Below are positions 11,285 to 22,968 of a stretch of 64,000 bases of DNA, piece by piece; position 1 is the first letter of the stretch, and every line of letters begins with the position of its first letter. The notes below the pieces were generated by a model. That model was given only the letters and a program-made list of their open reading frames with translations. It did not search any database and was not told the origin of the DNA. Both the position numbers and the translations under genes were made by a program. Origin of the DNA: Corbicula japonica (taxonomy: Eukaryota > Mollusca > Bivalvia > Venerida > Cyrenidae); contig JAZAYU010000008.1 of the NCBI GenBank assembly GCA_038501625.1, forward strand, positions 1,550,001-1,614,000, read 5' to 3'.

Positions 11285-11900
11285 AGTAGGTGACGAACTG
11301 GACCAAAATGAAAATAGTGCAGGGTGGGTTTAATTCAGCCTGTTTATGGGCAGCACTGGATATGGAAATTACTGAACACATCATCTTGCCCCTGGTAAAA
11401 GCAACTAAAAAGATGTATATAAATATGATACCATAGCAGGTTCGATTTTCTTCGTAAGATGGTGGTTTTATAACTCTCAATTAAGTATTTCGATATAAAC
11501 GCCATTACATGCTTTAGAGAGTATTATTTCGAGAACAGTTCAAAGAATGGTTTTGCCATAAACGAGAAAAATGGGCGTAACTAACCAGAACAATAACTTC
11601 GACAGGAGATCTGAAAGAATTAATTATTGTTATCAAATGGAAGATGCCAAAGGTTATTATTTTAAAGAAGGAAGGATAATCTAAGGGCGGTTAAACAATA
11701 CTTTGAAGCTAATCTAGGTGCTCAACGACCAGAAAAGGTCGAACTTGATAACAACACTACTTATTTTGAAGAAAAATAGGTGTATTTTGATAGTCGCCGC
11801 ACGGCACAAGTAACAGTACCCTGATATTAAAATAGATGAATTTTGAAAGTCATCGTGCCCAGAATATATGTGCTCAACTACCCCAAGATGTCGAAATTAA
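11285..11900 (+). repeat. Interspersed repeat R1, copy 3 (diverged)
   Basis: The most diverged of the three plus-strand R1 copies. It retains GACGAACTGGACCAAAATGA, TGCAGGGTGGGTTTAATTCA with its hairpin partner AGCCTGTT, CCATTACATGCTT, GAGAAAAATGGGCG and the shared module near 11780-11840. It again ends with a short restart of the unit (GATGAATTTTGAAAGTCATC). Confidence 0.65.
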
Positions 11901-13049
11901 AAAAAAATACTGATTTCCTTTACCTAGAATACTTGCTAACTCACTTGAATAATTATGTTCCTCCTATACCAGATTCCATGTCGGCCATATGAGTAAAGTC
12001 AGGATTTTATCACTTAAGAAAGCCAGCGGGTTCCAGGTCGACTTATTTAAAGGTACACATCACGAGTATAGCAGTTTTGAGTCCCATCCATCTTTATTCA
12101 TTAATTAGCTTTTGAAATATCAAGTGGAGTATTTATCGTGAATAAGCATTTTCACTTCTAAATCTTAAGTCCTTTCGCAAGTAAATATAGTCTGTATTTG
12201 ACATTAAATTAATAACTAAGGTTATCAATACTTTTTGAATTATATCTGCTTTTGTGATAAATGTTTTTTTCACCGATAACAGTTTAATTTGTTTCATTGA
12301 GTACAGCGATAGGTATAATTTTATAATTTAACATTAGAGACGTAAAATGAAAAACCCGGCCCAGATGTAATATTAAACTGTTGTAGCTAAACAAATACAG
12401 AGATATCTCAGTCAAAATATTTACTGTCATTTAAGAAAACGCTTTCAGCTTTTCACATTATAACATGCCTATTCACCTATTTCTGAAAATAGATATCGCG
12501 TTGAAATCAATTGTAATGAAATAGATAATGTAATTTATATTTACATACATCGAAACCGTTTTCATTTACAGATTATATATTAAAACAAGGCATTTTTTCG
12601 CCGGTCAAAAGCTTAAATAAAATCAGAACTGTGCATTTCATGTAGTTTGTATGAGGGTTAATCGCGATCTGTTAGTAGATATTGAAGATAGATACTTGAA
12701 TGAAATACTACAGTATGAGAAACTGACTCTCTCAATGAACTGACGTAAGGGGGATAGTACCAATGAGAAGTGTGCTATCACTTTTATTGACAGATGGGCG
12801 TTCAGTAGTAGATACATACATATAATCACGTTGTACAAGCGAAACCTTTACTTAAATAGTAAGACAGTTTTCGTACATAGTGCGCTTCGGCTTTAATTTT
12901 ACTCGATCGCTGTCCAGTAAATTTTCTATTGCTGAAGATTAAAACACGCCCTCGGTTGACACCCTGGGGGTTAGATAGTAATGTGCAAGATCGACTGATG
13001 GAGTTTTCTTGGACATTAATATATGTTAACATTGTGGCGGGGTTAATAG
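11901..13049. other. Upstream flank of the TGF-beta ligand gene
   Basis: No repeats or exons recognised. Any distal regulatory elements of the ligand gene would lie here, but none can be named from sequence alone. Confidence 0.35.
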
Positions 13050-13057
13050 TATAAATA
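13050..13057 (+). promoter_or_regulatory. TATA box of the TGF-beta ligand gene
   Basis: TATAAATA lies about 30 bp upstream of a likely start region at 13080-13088. The first in-frame ATGs are at 13103, 13118 and 13160, giving a short leader. Position and sequence fit a core promoter, but no transcript evidence is available. Confidence 0.55.
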
Positions 13058-13159
13058 TGCCTGATGTTAATTCGACTCGTCACAAAGTTATTTCTTCGAT
13101 AAATGATAGGAATACAGATGAACTATTTAACTTTGAATACTTTATTTATATTGCAAGAT

Positions 13160-13517
13160 ATGAAAAGAATACACATTTTGCAAATATTAACTAAGTGTTT
13201 TGCTTTGGTTTTTATTTTCTGTGATTCGATTGAACGTGTGTCCAGCAAACCTTCTGCTGAAAAAGAACTAGAGAATTCAAAACTGATCACGGATAAAATT
13301 GAACTATTTAAATTGGACATTTTAAACAGACTGGGATATGACCGTCCACCGAATGTTTCTCATTTTGCTCAAGATATTGAAGAAAAACGAAAAATGATAA
13401 AACAATACAGAAAATACATTGAAGAGAAAGAAGCATTTGAGAGAAAGGAGGCGGACCAGGATGGCATGGATGAAGACACTGTTACCTCCAACACATTTTA
13501 TTCTCTGCATTATCAAG
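13160..13517 (+). CDS. TGF-beta superfamily ligand, exon 1 (signal peptide and prodomain start)
   Basis: This exon encodes residues 1-119 and the first base of codon 120. I chose the ATG at 13160 because it has G at -3 and begins a typical signal peptide: MKRIHILQ, then a hydrophobic core TKCFALVFIFC, with cleavage probably around residues 25-29. In-frame ATGs at 13103 and 13118 have poor context and would hide the signal peptide behind a 19- or 14-residue extension. Residues 41-67 (DKIELFKLDILNRLGYDRPP) form the amphipathic helix and RPP turn that opens TGF-beta family prodomains, followed by a charged, probably helical stretch (about 72-105). The splice donor is AAG|GTATTA at 13517/13518, phase 1. 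It matches the acceptor at 24818/24819 exactly in phase, forming a glycine codon. A second donor-like site at 13527/13528 fits less well. Confidence 0.85.
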
Positions 13518-13911
13518 GTATTATCAAGTATTATTTAAATGTTGTTTTTGTTGTTTTAAATTGTTTTCTGTTACGTCTCAAATGCCTGCTTATGATTTAA
13601 GTTAACGCTAAAACCTCAGTAAAGTTATCACTATTTTGGTCTTTAATTATTTTTTGCAACCGATGTACATATCATAGGAATGTGAGATACTGATTTGCAT
13701 AAAACAAGGACGAAATAAAAATCAAGTTATCACAATCTAATCAGAACAGCGTTACTAATGAATCATCGTCATATTAAAAATAGAATTTCATTGAAATACT
13801 TTCGAAGTGACGAAATATTCATATGACTTCAAATTCTTATACCAAGCAAATTTAGTTAACATAGATATCTAACGACTATCAAAATGCTCACAATCGACAA
13901 CATCCTCAGTA

Positions 13912-14033
13912 ACGCGTTAATATAAACTATCGGTTCCATGAGAGCTAAGTAAGTCCTTACTTCGGTATGATTTCATACAGCAGAAGCGTTTTTATAGACT
14001 GTTTTACTCAATGCCCATATAATCTATCTGTGT
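13912..14033 (+). repeat. Direct repeat, left copy
   Basis: About 122 bp starting ACGCGTTAATATAAACTATC and ending AATCTATCTGTGT. It recurs in the same orientation at 15195-15316 with only a handful of substitutions. The start contains an ACGCGT palindrome. Confidence 0.85.
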
Positions 14034-14039
14034 GGTTAC

Positions 14040-14145
14040 CTTGTCTGTCTGTCTGTATGTCTGTCTGCCTATCTGTATGTTTCTTCTCTTTCTCGCTCTC
14101 GCTCTCTCTCTCTCTCCATATTTCTCTCTCTCCCTCTCTCTCTCA
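14040..14145. repeat. (TCTG)n/(TC)n microsatellite
   Basis: Tandem TCTG units pass into CT dinucleotides. The serine/leucine-rich frame across it is not a gene. Confidence 0.9.
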
Positions 14146-15194
14146 TGAGAAACAAACGAACCAGTCCAATATTATTTTTTGTTTTAAGCTAAAGTTGTCA
14201 TATCACCTTTCTCTGTTTCACACATAGCTGAACTTTGTATATACGATAACCAATCATTTTAACATTGTTCGACATTATTACTCACAGCAGCATTTCTTGT
14301 TCCCAGCAATATTGCACCCTTGTTAGACATTGACCACCTTCTATTACCATCAATCTCTTAATTACCTAAAAATGGTTAACAAATGTTTGACATGTGTCAC
14401 TGACTTTTTGCTAAAATCTCCTCAACCCTTTGTGTTTACACTCAATTAATTGTTTGTTCCCTTCCTTGAGTTTTTCTTTTGGATACCTACTTAACGTCGT
14501 CATGAAATTTATGATGTTTGATAATTATCGCCCGACATGCTTTAATGTAATCATTTAAGGTGTTTTAAGAGGAAAGGTGTCAAAAAATAAAATGTTGCAT
14601 TCTACTTAAACCATCATGTCGTGTGGCGCATGCCTTTCAAAGTGCCTCGCAGCAATTACATTCCTTTGGGTTGTCGGAAATAGGTTTTGCTTCATATCAT
14701 TTCTCTTTTTTTGTACACTTTGAATATGTATTTGTAATTATGTAACACGTTATCAGTAATAAAATGGTTTGCAAAACTTACGTCATAATGCAGCTCTAGT
14801 TCATTTATTTATCGTAAACAAACAATATCTCTTGAATAACTTTTTCTGGTTTCATAAATAATGGATTTGCATCAGATATTGTTTCTTCTATCAATAGTTC
14901 TTTATAAATTTATTATCATAGCTTGATTTTCATAACCATCAGTATTTTCCAGAAAATTAAATATTAGTAAGGTTGGTATGAAAACCGATAATAAAACCAT
15001 TGGTTCCTATTACACTGGCATCAAGGCGTTTTCAAATCCTCGAATCGAAATGGATTCAGCGAACAATGTCTATTATGAAAGTTGGATATTTTTCTTTCGA
15101 AAGCTTGTGCAATTCTTACTCGAAAAAACGAGAGAGCCGTAAATCGAAAAAAAATGAAAGCCTTTGTTATTATGGTATGTGTGTTGTGGTGGTT

Positions 15195-15316
15195 ACGCGT
15201 TAATATAAACTATCGGTTCCATTAGAGCTAAGTAAGTCCTAACTTCGGTATGATTTCATACAGTAGAAACGTTTTGATAGACTGTTTTACTCAATGCCCA
15301 TATAATCCATCTGTGT
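15195..15316 (+). repeat. Direct repeat, right copy
   Basis: Second copy of the unit at 13912-14033, about 1.28 kb away inside the same intron. The intervening 1.16 kb carries no reverse transcriptase, so an LTR origin is possible but unproven; a local duplication is equally likely. Confidence 0.85.
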
Positions 15317-16399
15317 TGTGGTGGGAAGGATCCGTCGTTGGTAATAAGCAAGTTAAATAGAATCCGTAAAATTGAATTTAGATTAGAAAGGTAAAATATA
15401 TTTTGTGGAACAAGGACAGATTGGTACCTTAATAACAACATGTTCTTTCTGCACTGACTCACAACAAGATGCGCATAAAATTTTTGTCTGTCAGTTATTC
15501 ATAATTAGCTCCCGAGGCATCAATATGTCAGCTCAGAAATTACGTTTTATCAGGAGCAATCTGGAAATGTATTTTGCTTATGAAATAACAGCTGATATCG
15601 GGCTTGAAACTTCTGCATATATTATATAAGTTGTTAAATATACAGATAGCCTCTTGTTTCTTCGTGTTTTAAAATCGTATTGTCGGATTCATTTATTCTT
15701 TATTTACACAATCTGAAAAAAGAAACAAACTTAATTATTTATTTGGTTAATTCGGCAATGAAGCTAGTTGCTTCTCATAAGATCTGCTTTGATAGTTTAC
15801 AACCAAAAGGCAATGAAATGGATGGGTCTGATTGGCCAGATGATCAAATGAAATTAAATGAGTAAAAAGTACGAGTTTTCTTTCAAACAAAGTATTACAC
15901 AAAGAGCATCGGGCTGCATTGATGCCACGCTAAAACCGCGCTCCTGCGATTAAATGTCTGCATATGATTACTGTAAACAAAATTCTTTCTTTGTTATTAC
16001 TTCTACAGTTGCATCATTCGCATTTTTTCAGGTTCTCATATTTCCCCTGCTATTGTTATTTAGCAGCTTAACGATTTCATGATAGGATAAATTAAAATTC
16101 TAGCAAGGCTACTGCTTGTTAGTGAAAGACGAATGCCAAAGTGCATGCCTTTTTTATAGAATACCACACCGGCGTCTGTCGTATTATATATCAATTTATT
16201 GTGAAATCTCTCTCTTGATCTGCTAATAAACTTGCACAGAAGTATCATTTTATAGTACAAGGCATTTACATTGTAACCCCATAAGAAAATGTCAATATGT
16301 CATGGATAAGACATAAAACATTAAATAAAATCAGCCTGACTTGCAGGAATAGCGTATGATCCTTTTACTCTTTTTAATTAATCTTGTATTCCACGTGTG

Positions 16400-16470
16400 A
16401 CCAGTGTAGATGTCGATCAGCATGCACGTGCGTGCAGCCTTATCTAAATCTACACTCAGAAATAACCCAA
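16400..16470. repeat. Imperfect foldback repeat related to 50380-50450
   Basis: GACCAGTGTAGATGTCGATC is followed about 30 bp later by ATCTAAATCTACACT. The words GACCAGTGTAGAT and ATCTACACT recur at 50380-50445 in the same arrangement, suggesting a small dispersed foldback family. Confidence 0.5.
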
Positions 16471-17471
16471 TAAATATAAAGCGAGTAGCATAGATCTAGA
16501 TCGGCCTGTGAGGATCGACACTTGTCGCAAATGGGATATATAAGCCTTTTCCATAAAGTAAAGTATTAATAAGTTTTTAATTGTTTATGAATAAATGTTA
16601 GAACAAAAAAGCAAACTTTACATAGAAGTAAAGTTCACCAAAACGGATTGCACATGTTGAAATTTCACAATATTGTATGAAGCAGATCTGTTACTCAGAG
16701 CAGTAGTTTTACGTTGGTTAACACCTTCCTTCTTTCATTACCACATCTAGGAACTTCAATCATTAATTTTGTCTTATCATCATGGTAATATGTTGTTAAT
16801 AAAACATAACTTACCTTTATTCTCGTCAAGAGTGTTCCATAAAAATCGACGCTTGTGAGTTCTTGAACTTAAATTGTCGAAGCTAACAAACGCGAAAGAT
16901 TTGTTTTTTTCATAACTGTAGCGAAAAAACGAACATTATACATCATGTTTAAATTTGAGCTTCATGTACAGAAACAAATACAAATCATTTGCTCTTGGAT
17001 ATTTTTTGAAAACAGCGAAATAGACATTTTACAAAAATCCTTAAATTTCTAGCCACGCGATCTGATAATACTGTAAGATAAGCTACTTAAACATTGAATT
17101 AATGACATGAAAATGAAACAAAAACTTATCACCATATCTCTGTAATGTGTATTCTGATGTTGATTTAAGATGCCCTATGTAAATGGCGCACGGCATGTCA
17201 CTTGTTTCGGGTTGCTGTTAAGCATAAGATAAGGCCGTCATGTTATCTGATATCTACAGATACTCTACCAATAACGTTTGTTGAAATCCTTCGGAAACAT
17301 TTGTTTAATGAACAGAATGCCGTTAGTCATGCATGTTACACGGTTTAATTGATAGCCACTAACGAGGCTGATTATTATATCGGCAATAACATCATCCTAT
17401 GTGTTTCTCCTAATCTACAATATCATGGTCGATGACTAACTTACTGTTCTCACTTTCGAGGCTGGGACTAA

Positions 17472-17517
17472 CATCATCATTATCATCATAATCATCATCA
17501 TGATCATCATCACCATG

Positions 17518-17557
<40 letters not shown>

Positions 17558-17564
17558 CCATGAC

Positions 17565-17641
<77 letters not shown>

Positions 17642-17658
17642 CCACCATCATCCTTATT

Positions 17659-17698
<40 letters not shown>

Positions 17699-17785
17699 CC
17701 ATCATCATCATCAACAAAAACAACAACAACTACCACCACCACCTCCACTATTTTTATTATTATTATTATTATTATTTTAGTAGTA
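17472..17785. repeat. (ATC)n microsatellite followed by (TTA)n
   Basis: Over 230 bp of ATC trinucleotides with a few interruptions, then CAACAACAACTACCACCACC and a TTA run. It generates poly-Asp, poly-Met and poly-Ile open frames in different readings. These are artefacts of the repeat. Confidence 0.98.
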
Positions 17786-17862
17786 AATCTTAAAAAACAC
17801 ATTAAAAGTGCTTAAAAGTTGGAAAAAGTATATTTTTATTTCCGTCAAACATCTTCCTATAT

Positions 17863-18584
17863 GGGGCCGTCACACCATGACGTTCTGGCCAGCGTACTAC
17901 GAAGTGTGAGGAAACGTTGTTAGTCGTCAATTGTCTCTGGGATAGCGCCAGAAGTTGTGTGAACGCTAGTGAACGTCGGTGAACGTTGGTGATCGCCGGG
18001 AATCGGAGGAAAACGCTGGTCCGGAAAAAAACTTTTGAACATGCACAAAATTTTTTTCTGAGACCAACGTTCTTCAACGTATAATTTTAAACGCTGAAGA
18101 ACGTTTCAGAACGTTCTTAGAACGTTTTACTAACGTTCGCCGAGCGTTGCAAGCGTTCAGCTATCGTCAGTCAGTCGTTACTCAAGCGTTACTCGGATGT
18201 TACAAATCGTTTGTTTTGCTGTTAACGACTCCCTGACGACCTGTCAACGACCGCTGAACGGTTCCCTAGCGCACACAGCGTGTGACTAAAGTTAAACGAA
18301 CGTCCTTTTGGCGTCAATTGAGCGTCCATTCCTCAGCACGCTCGTCTAACGTTGACCAATCGTTCTCCGCGCGCCAGTTGCACGTGAGAACATGCTTATG
18401 TTTTCAAGGTTTTCTTAATTGGTCGCTATTACACGCTTCTATAGTGTTAGGCACACGCAAGTGGTGCGTTAGACTAAACGTTAATAACACGCCAGATCTG
18501 TCATCCTCATTCTAGAACGCTCAAAAAATGAACGATTGAAACGTTCAGAGAACGTTGACCAAAACATCATAGTGTGACGGCCCC
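17863..18584. mobile_element. AACGTT-rich non-autonomous element with terminal inverted repeats
   Basis: About 722 bp bounded by GGGGCCGTCACACCATGACG and CATCATAGTGTGACGGCCCC. As inverted ends these match at 18 of 20 positions. The interior is much richer in CpG than its surroundings and is packed with ACGTT/AACGT words and GTGAACG runs. No transposase is encoded. No clear target-site duplication was found (left flank TCCTATAT, right flank TTAAGAAT). The superfamily is unassigned. Confidence 0.8.
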
Positions 18585-18824
18585 TTAAGAATCATTTGCG
18601 TTATACCGTTAAGTTTACATAAGAATTTTTATGTGTTTATTTTAACTGATTACTGAAAACAGCTGTTTTCTTAAATAAGTTATTAATTTCTAAGCAAAGC
18701 ATAATACAAAACATTTCACGACAAACATTATTTTATGCCACAACCACCAAAACAAGAATTAGAAAACCGACTGGAGGCACTAAATAATCAATTTGATATT
18801 TGAGACCTGTCTCTTATCTTGACA

Positions 18825-19185
18825 ATCATGCATGCAAAGGCATACGAACAAATAAAACATATGAAGCTAATAGAATTGTCAAGTCAAAAAAAAAAATAGC
18901 CAATTACCTTACTGAGTCTAGGGCTCCTGAAGTCAAATCAGCAAGAACACGATGAAAGTTATAAAAGAAACAGATTGTTTTTCAAGATTTCCCAATAAAC
19001 CTTCATAAACTCTTACATCCCTGCCACCGTCGTGCAAACAAAGAAGTAAGCATAACGATCATCTAAAGATGGGTTAATCACCAACCACGCAGAGCGCAGT
19101 AGAATATGTTGGTAACTTTTCCTTTTGAGTTTACAGTTGATTTTTACGAATTCCGTTGAGAAATTAACATTGCCTTTAAATACGT
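18825..19185 (-). mobile_element. PLE 3' region fragment
   Basis: Minus-strand match to the part of the PLE 3' region around 8660-9005 (GGTAAGGTAATTGG-like stretch, TTCTTGCTGATTTGACTTC, GTTTGCACGACGGTGGCAG). It lacks the terminal 3' segment seen in other copies, so it is truncated at both ends. Confidence 0.7.
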
Positions 19186-19534
19186 CATACTTTTCTGAGT
19201 AGTCTCTTATCCGGTAAAGACTAAAACAGAATTAGTTAAAAGATGTACCACTAATCCATGTATTCACTTTGCGAACCCTTTTGGAAACAATATGGATGGT
19301 TTTACTACATAAAGTGTAAGTGATTGACACGGGGTCTGCTTTAAACACTTATTAGTTCAGCGGCAATTTTGTAAAATTTAGGTTGTACCCACTGGAATAC
19401 CATAAAGTTGTTTAAATAAATAATATTCCCGTAATTTAAATAGACTTAAAAACATTGACTTAATATAATATACGAATACTTATCGTTTCACCTATCAGAT
19501 GATGACAAGCTAAGTGGTTATACTTGTGTTTATA

Positions 19535-19690
19535 TTGAATTGCTCTCAACCGGGGCTATACGGCACGTGCAGTTAATGTACATTTCCAGAGGAGCTCATG
19601 AAGAGGCTCAAACCGATCCTGGAATATTTTCGTACGTCGCGTGTTTGGCGGCTTTGAATCTCGTTTTATCTATTCGAGTTAATAATCAAG
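19535..19690 (-). repeat. Interspersed repeat R1 fragment
   Basis: Minus-strand and diverged. It holds AATTGCTCTCAACCGGGGCT, the GAGGAGCTC...GAGGCTCAAACC hairpin region and GGCGGCTTTGAA, corresponding to about the first 130 bp of R1. It lies in intron 1. Confidence 0.55.
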
Positions 19691-20714
19691 TCTTTTTTTC
19701 CGACAAAAATGGCAATAAATATGATTAAAGACATATGTTTAACATGGTTATAAAGCAAATTCAGATAAATTTGAGGTAGACGACCATAAACGAATACATA
19801 AAAAAGAAAGCTAATGCGAGGAGGTTGGTGGATTTTTGAAAAGATCAAAACTGTTAAAACCACATCATAATATGCCATGTTTGGTATCAATTTGGCTCAC
19901 ACTGCTATAACGACTGTTTTCACTTAATGAATAAAGTAACTCTTGAAATCACAAATATAATTTGAAAGGTAGATCATTCATTCAGATTTAAAATGATCGT
20001 AAACGTTTGTTAAATGTAAATTTAAAACTCACTTTTCATAAAAGGATCAAAACCCATATCAAAGTAAACTAGGCGAGGTATTTACAGCTTTATGGTCTGT
20101 ATGTGTTATACTTTTATCATGGCACGCGAACATCGCTCTCCTCAATGTTAAAGGCGGTGTGTTATGCGACACCCTTAATTTCACCTGTCCTTTGTTTATT
20201 TTGATCAACAACAAACATGTCTCTAACGAAATTCATCAATCTAAGCAATGCAATGCACGAGTTGAAGAATATTAACGAGAATTTCTTGATAAATATAACG
20301 CAAATGTGTACGTTTAGTGCCTGATTCGAAGAAATCGCTCTTATGCAGTCAGATTATTTCTTTCAGATTTTTTTCTTAATTGCCGAAAATCTTTTTGTTG
20401 AAACAACTGCTTTAAATTGTAATACAAATTATAATGCATGACACTGCAATATTTCCGAATAACAATGTCGTTTTTTGGATCTTAAGTTATGCTTATATTC
20501 TGACAATATGTGAAGAGTTTTTTAAATGTAGTGTTTTGTGTAGTGTACAGAAGTAGGTAAACAATTTTCAAACGGCCCACTTTTTTAAGACCCTAAATTA
20601 TTTCCATCACTCTATTTCCTACCACGTAATAAGCATTAATGTTGCTTTTACGTTAGATTGTTATACAATATCAATTAAATGACAACAATTCTTTGCTAAA
20701 AGTACACAAATGAT

Positions 20715-21125
20715 ATTTATAAAAAAAGTGAAATATGCATATCAGGAATCGCCACACTCACAAAACACAGCCTCCCCACGCAGCGTAAAAGAAAAGAGGA
20801 AAAGAGAGCATGTGTTTATAAGTATGTCCAATTCAAATACGACATCGCAAACAATTAACGAAAATGAGAACCCTTGGGGTTACCGCCTTGGAACGGTCAG
20901 TGGCAAAATAATTTGCCACTGGGGGGTTTAAACCAGGTTCTAGGCTGCACCAACCTCACACTTGCCCTAGCAGGTTCTCGTATCACACAACAAGTACAAG
21001 TTGTCTTGGTGAAATAAATCCTACCCACCCATCGGCTCAACAATGTTGCATGCAAAAGCACACAAACATATAAAACAAATGAAGCTAATAACATTGCAAA
21101 GCCAAAGGGGCGGGTACTCAATGAG
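20715..21125 (-). mobile_element. PLE 3' end fragment, well preserved
   Basis: A minus-strand, 5'-truncated PLE copy of about 410 bp. It runs from the family terminus (GTGAAATATGCATATCAGG at its left) through the CAGTGGCAAAATAATTTGCC hairpin to GGGCGGGTACTCAATG. It is the cleanest example of the terminal segment in the window. Confidence 0.8.
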
Positions 21126-22089
21126 AGATATAGTTGAAGAATATCGCTAGCAACCATTAAATGCATTCTTAAATCATACTTCAGTTTCAACCCATCAAGC
21201 AATAAGGATTCGTCAACTCAAAACGTTCCATGTTTATACAAAATCTTCAACTTGTAATAATGAAACATTTGCGACAAGGGATGACCAAGAACAGCCTGGC
21301 CAAAATCGTCAGCTATCCAGCAGATACAGCCCTGCAAAACACCCAGGTTGAAGGGCAATTATATTTTCAGCAGGCGAAGTCATAATTTCACTAATGAAAG
21401 CGCGATATTAACTGTTCGTCACATTCGTCATGTTTGTGGTATGTTAAACACACACGATGATCTCTTTATATATGACTTTGTTGTTCACAATAACTGTATT
21501 ATCATGTTTTGATGTTATTGAAGTATATTGTTAATTCTTTTGTGAACTAAGTTACAAACCTTTTCATGTTTTCTTGTATGCGGGCCTTTTGCAACATGCT
21601 TGTCAAATGCATGCGTTAATTACGCTACCGCAGTTTTAAAATTTACAAAAAAATAAAATATTGATGATACATGTTCTTTAAGTAATACATAACCGAGGAC
21701 GATATGCACAATTTAACACCAGTTAAATATAAACTAATGGCTAAATTGTGTAGGCGTTTTATAGAACCTTGATAACCGGCGGTATTTGAAACGTATTAAC
21801 TACATGTTGACTATATTATATACCATCCAGTCGGTATACGATTCGTCATTGTCTTTGATCTCGCATAAGTATTTAGTGTTTGTTTATTTGCATTATTTTA
21901 GGCAAGCTTTGTAGAACCGAACTTTGTTTCCTGGATTCCACCAGCTTTTACATATGATTTTCTCACTTCCCCGCATTCTACATAGGTGATTAGACAAATA
22001 ATTGTTTCGACACAATGTATCTCAACGATTCGCAACTCGACAGATATTCAGCACGCCCTTAATTGAAAACCCTTAGTGCATGCAAATGG

Positions 22090-22245
22090 TCCCTGTGCCC
22101 AAGGTTATAAAACTGAGAAAGGAAACCAGTCTCAAATCTCAAGCATCTGATTGGCTGAAATGGCGACCAGTCGCGATTTCAGCCAATCAGATGCTTGAGA
22201 TTTGAGACTGGTTTCCAATCTCAGTTTTATAACCTTCAACCCTGG
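22090..22245. mobile_element. Palindromic MITE, copy 2 (full length)
   Basis: About 155 bp. Outer arms CCCAAGGTTATAAAACTGAG and its inverted partner near 22220-22240 enclose inner arms GGAAACCAGTCTCAAATCTC and AGCATCTGATTGGCTG. The whole element folds into one long hairpin with a short centre (GGCGACCAGTCGC). It is in intron 1 of the ligand gene. Confidence 0.9.
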
Positions 22246-22800
22246 TCATTGTAATGAGCTCAAATAATATGTTAAAACCAATTTTCTGCGATATTTCAAC
22301 GACCTAAAAACCGATTTATTTCTGACTATTCTCTTTAAAAATAATAACTTTGTTAAGTCATAGATTTAAATACTAACATCGCTTTTTCGTTAAATATTTG
22401 TTACTGATTTTATTGCAAATTTATTCGCATTCCAGTTGCGTGCATGCTTTGTGAGGATTTGTTTAATATAAATATCTGATGTCAAAATAAATAAATTGTC
22501 CATTGAAAATTATTTAAGTTAAAGGTACGGAATGCCCTCAAAATTTGTGACAAGTTTATCGTTATACGCTTGAGCAATAGGCTATTAACAATAAGTGGAT
22601 ATTGAAAAACAAATCCAAAACGTCCGTTACATTTAAAAGAAATGCATTCAGACTAACCTTCGAACTTTGATATTGAACACTCGAGACTGCTCGAGCAAGC
22701 TTTCTATTTAGAACATATTGGGCCGAAGGTAAAATGACTGAGAATTGAGAACCCGCGCTCTTCTTGCAAATTCTCCAATTCAAGAACGTGTTCTTAGGTC

Positions 22801-22968
22801 CTGTGCCCAAGATCATAAAACTAAATCCGGAGATCAGTCTCAAATCTCAAGGATCTGATTGGCTGAAATGGCGACTGCTAAGATTTGAGATCAGTCTACA
22901 TTTCAGCCAATCAGATCCTTGACATTTGAGACTGATCTCAAATCTTAGTTTTATGATCTTGAACCCCG
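22801..22968. mobile_element. Palindromic MITE, copy 3 (diverged centre)
   Basis: Same family, starting CTGTGCCCAAGATCATAAAA and ending TTTTATGATCTTGAACCCC. Subtle coordinated changes occur on both arms (GGATCTGATTGG with CCAATCAGATCC), and the centre contains an extra GCTAAGATTTGAGATCAGTC segment. Matched changes on opposite arms suggest gene-conversion-like correction or a distinct subfamily. Confidence 0.88.

Noticed and set aside
13103..13159. Upstream in-frame ATGs at 13103 and 13118 as the start of the ligand
   Set aside because: Poor start context and an extension that would place the signal peptide internally. The ATG at 13160 begins directly with a good signal peptide. Not fully excluded.
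13518..13600. Read-through of exon 1 to the stop at 13600
   Set aside because: The extra residues have no family similarity, whereas splicing at 13517/24819 restores a full prodomain in phase.
17410..17802. Open frames rich in Asp, Met or Ile, up to 130 codons
   Set aside because: They lie entirely over the ATC microsatellite. All phases stay open because the repeat has no stop codons in them.
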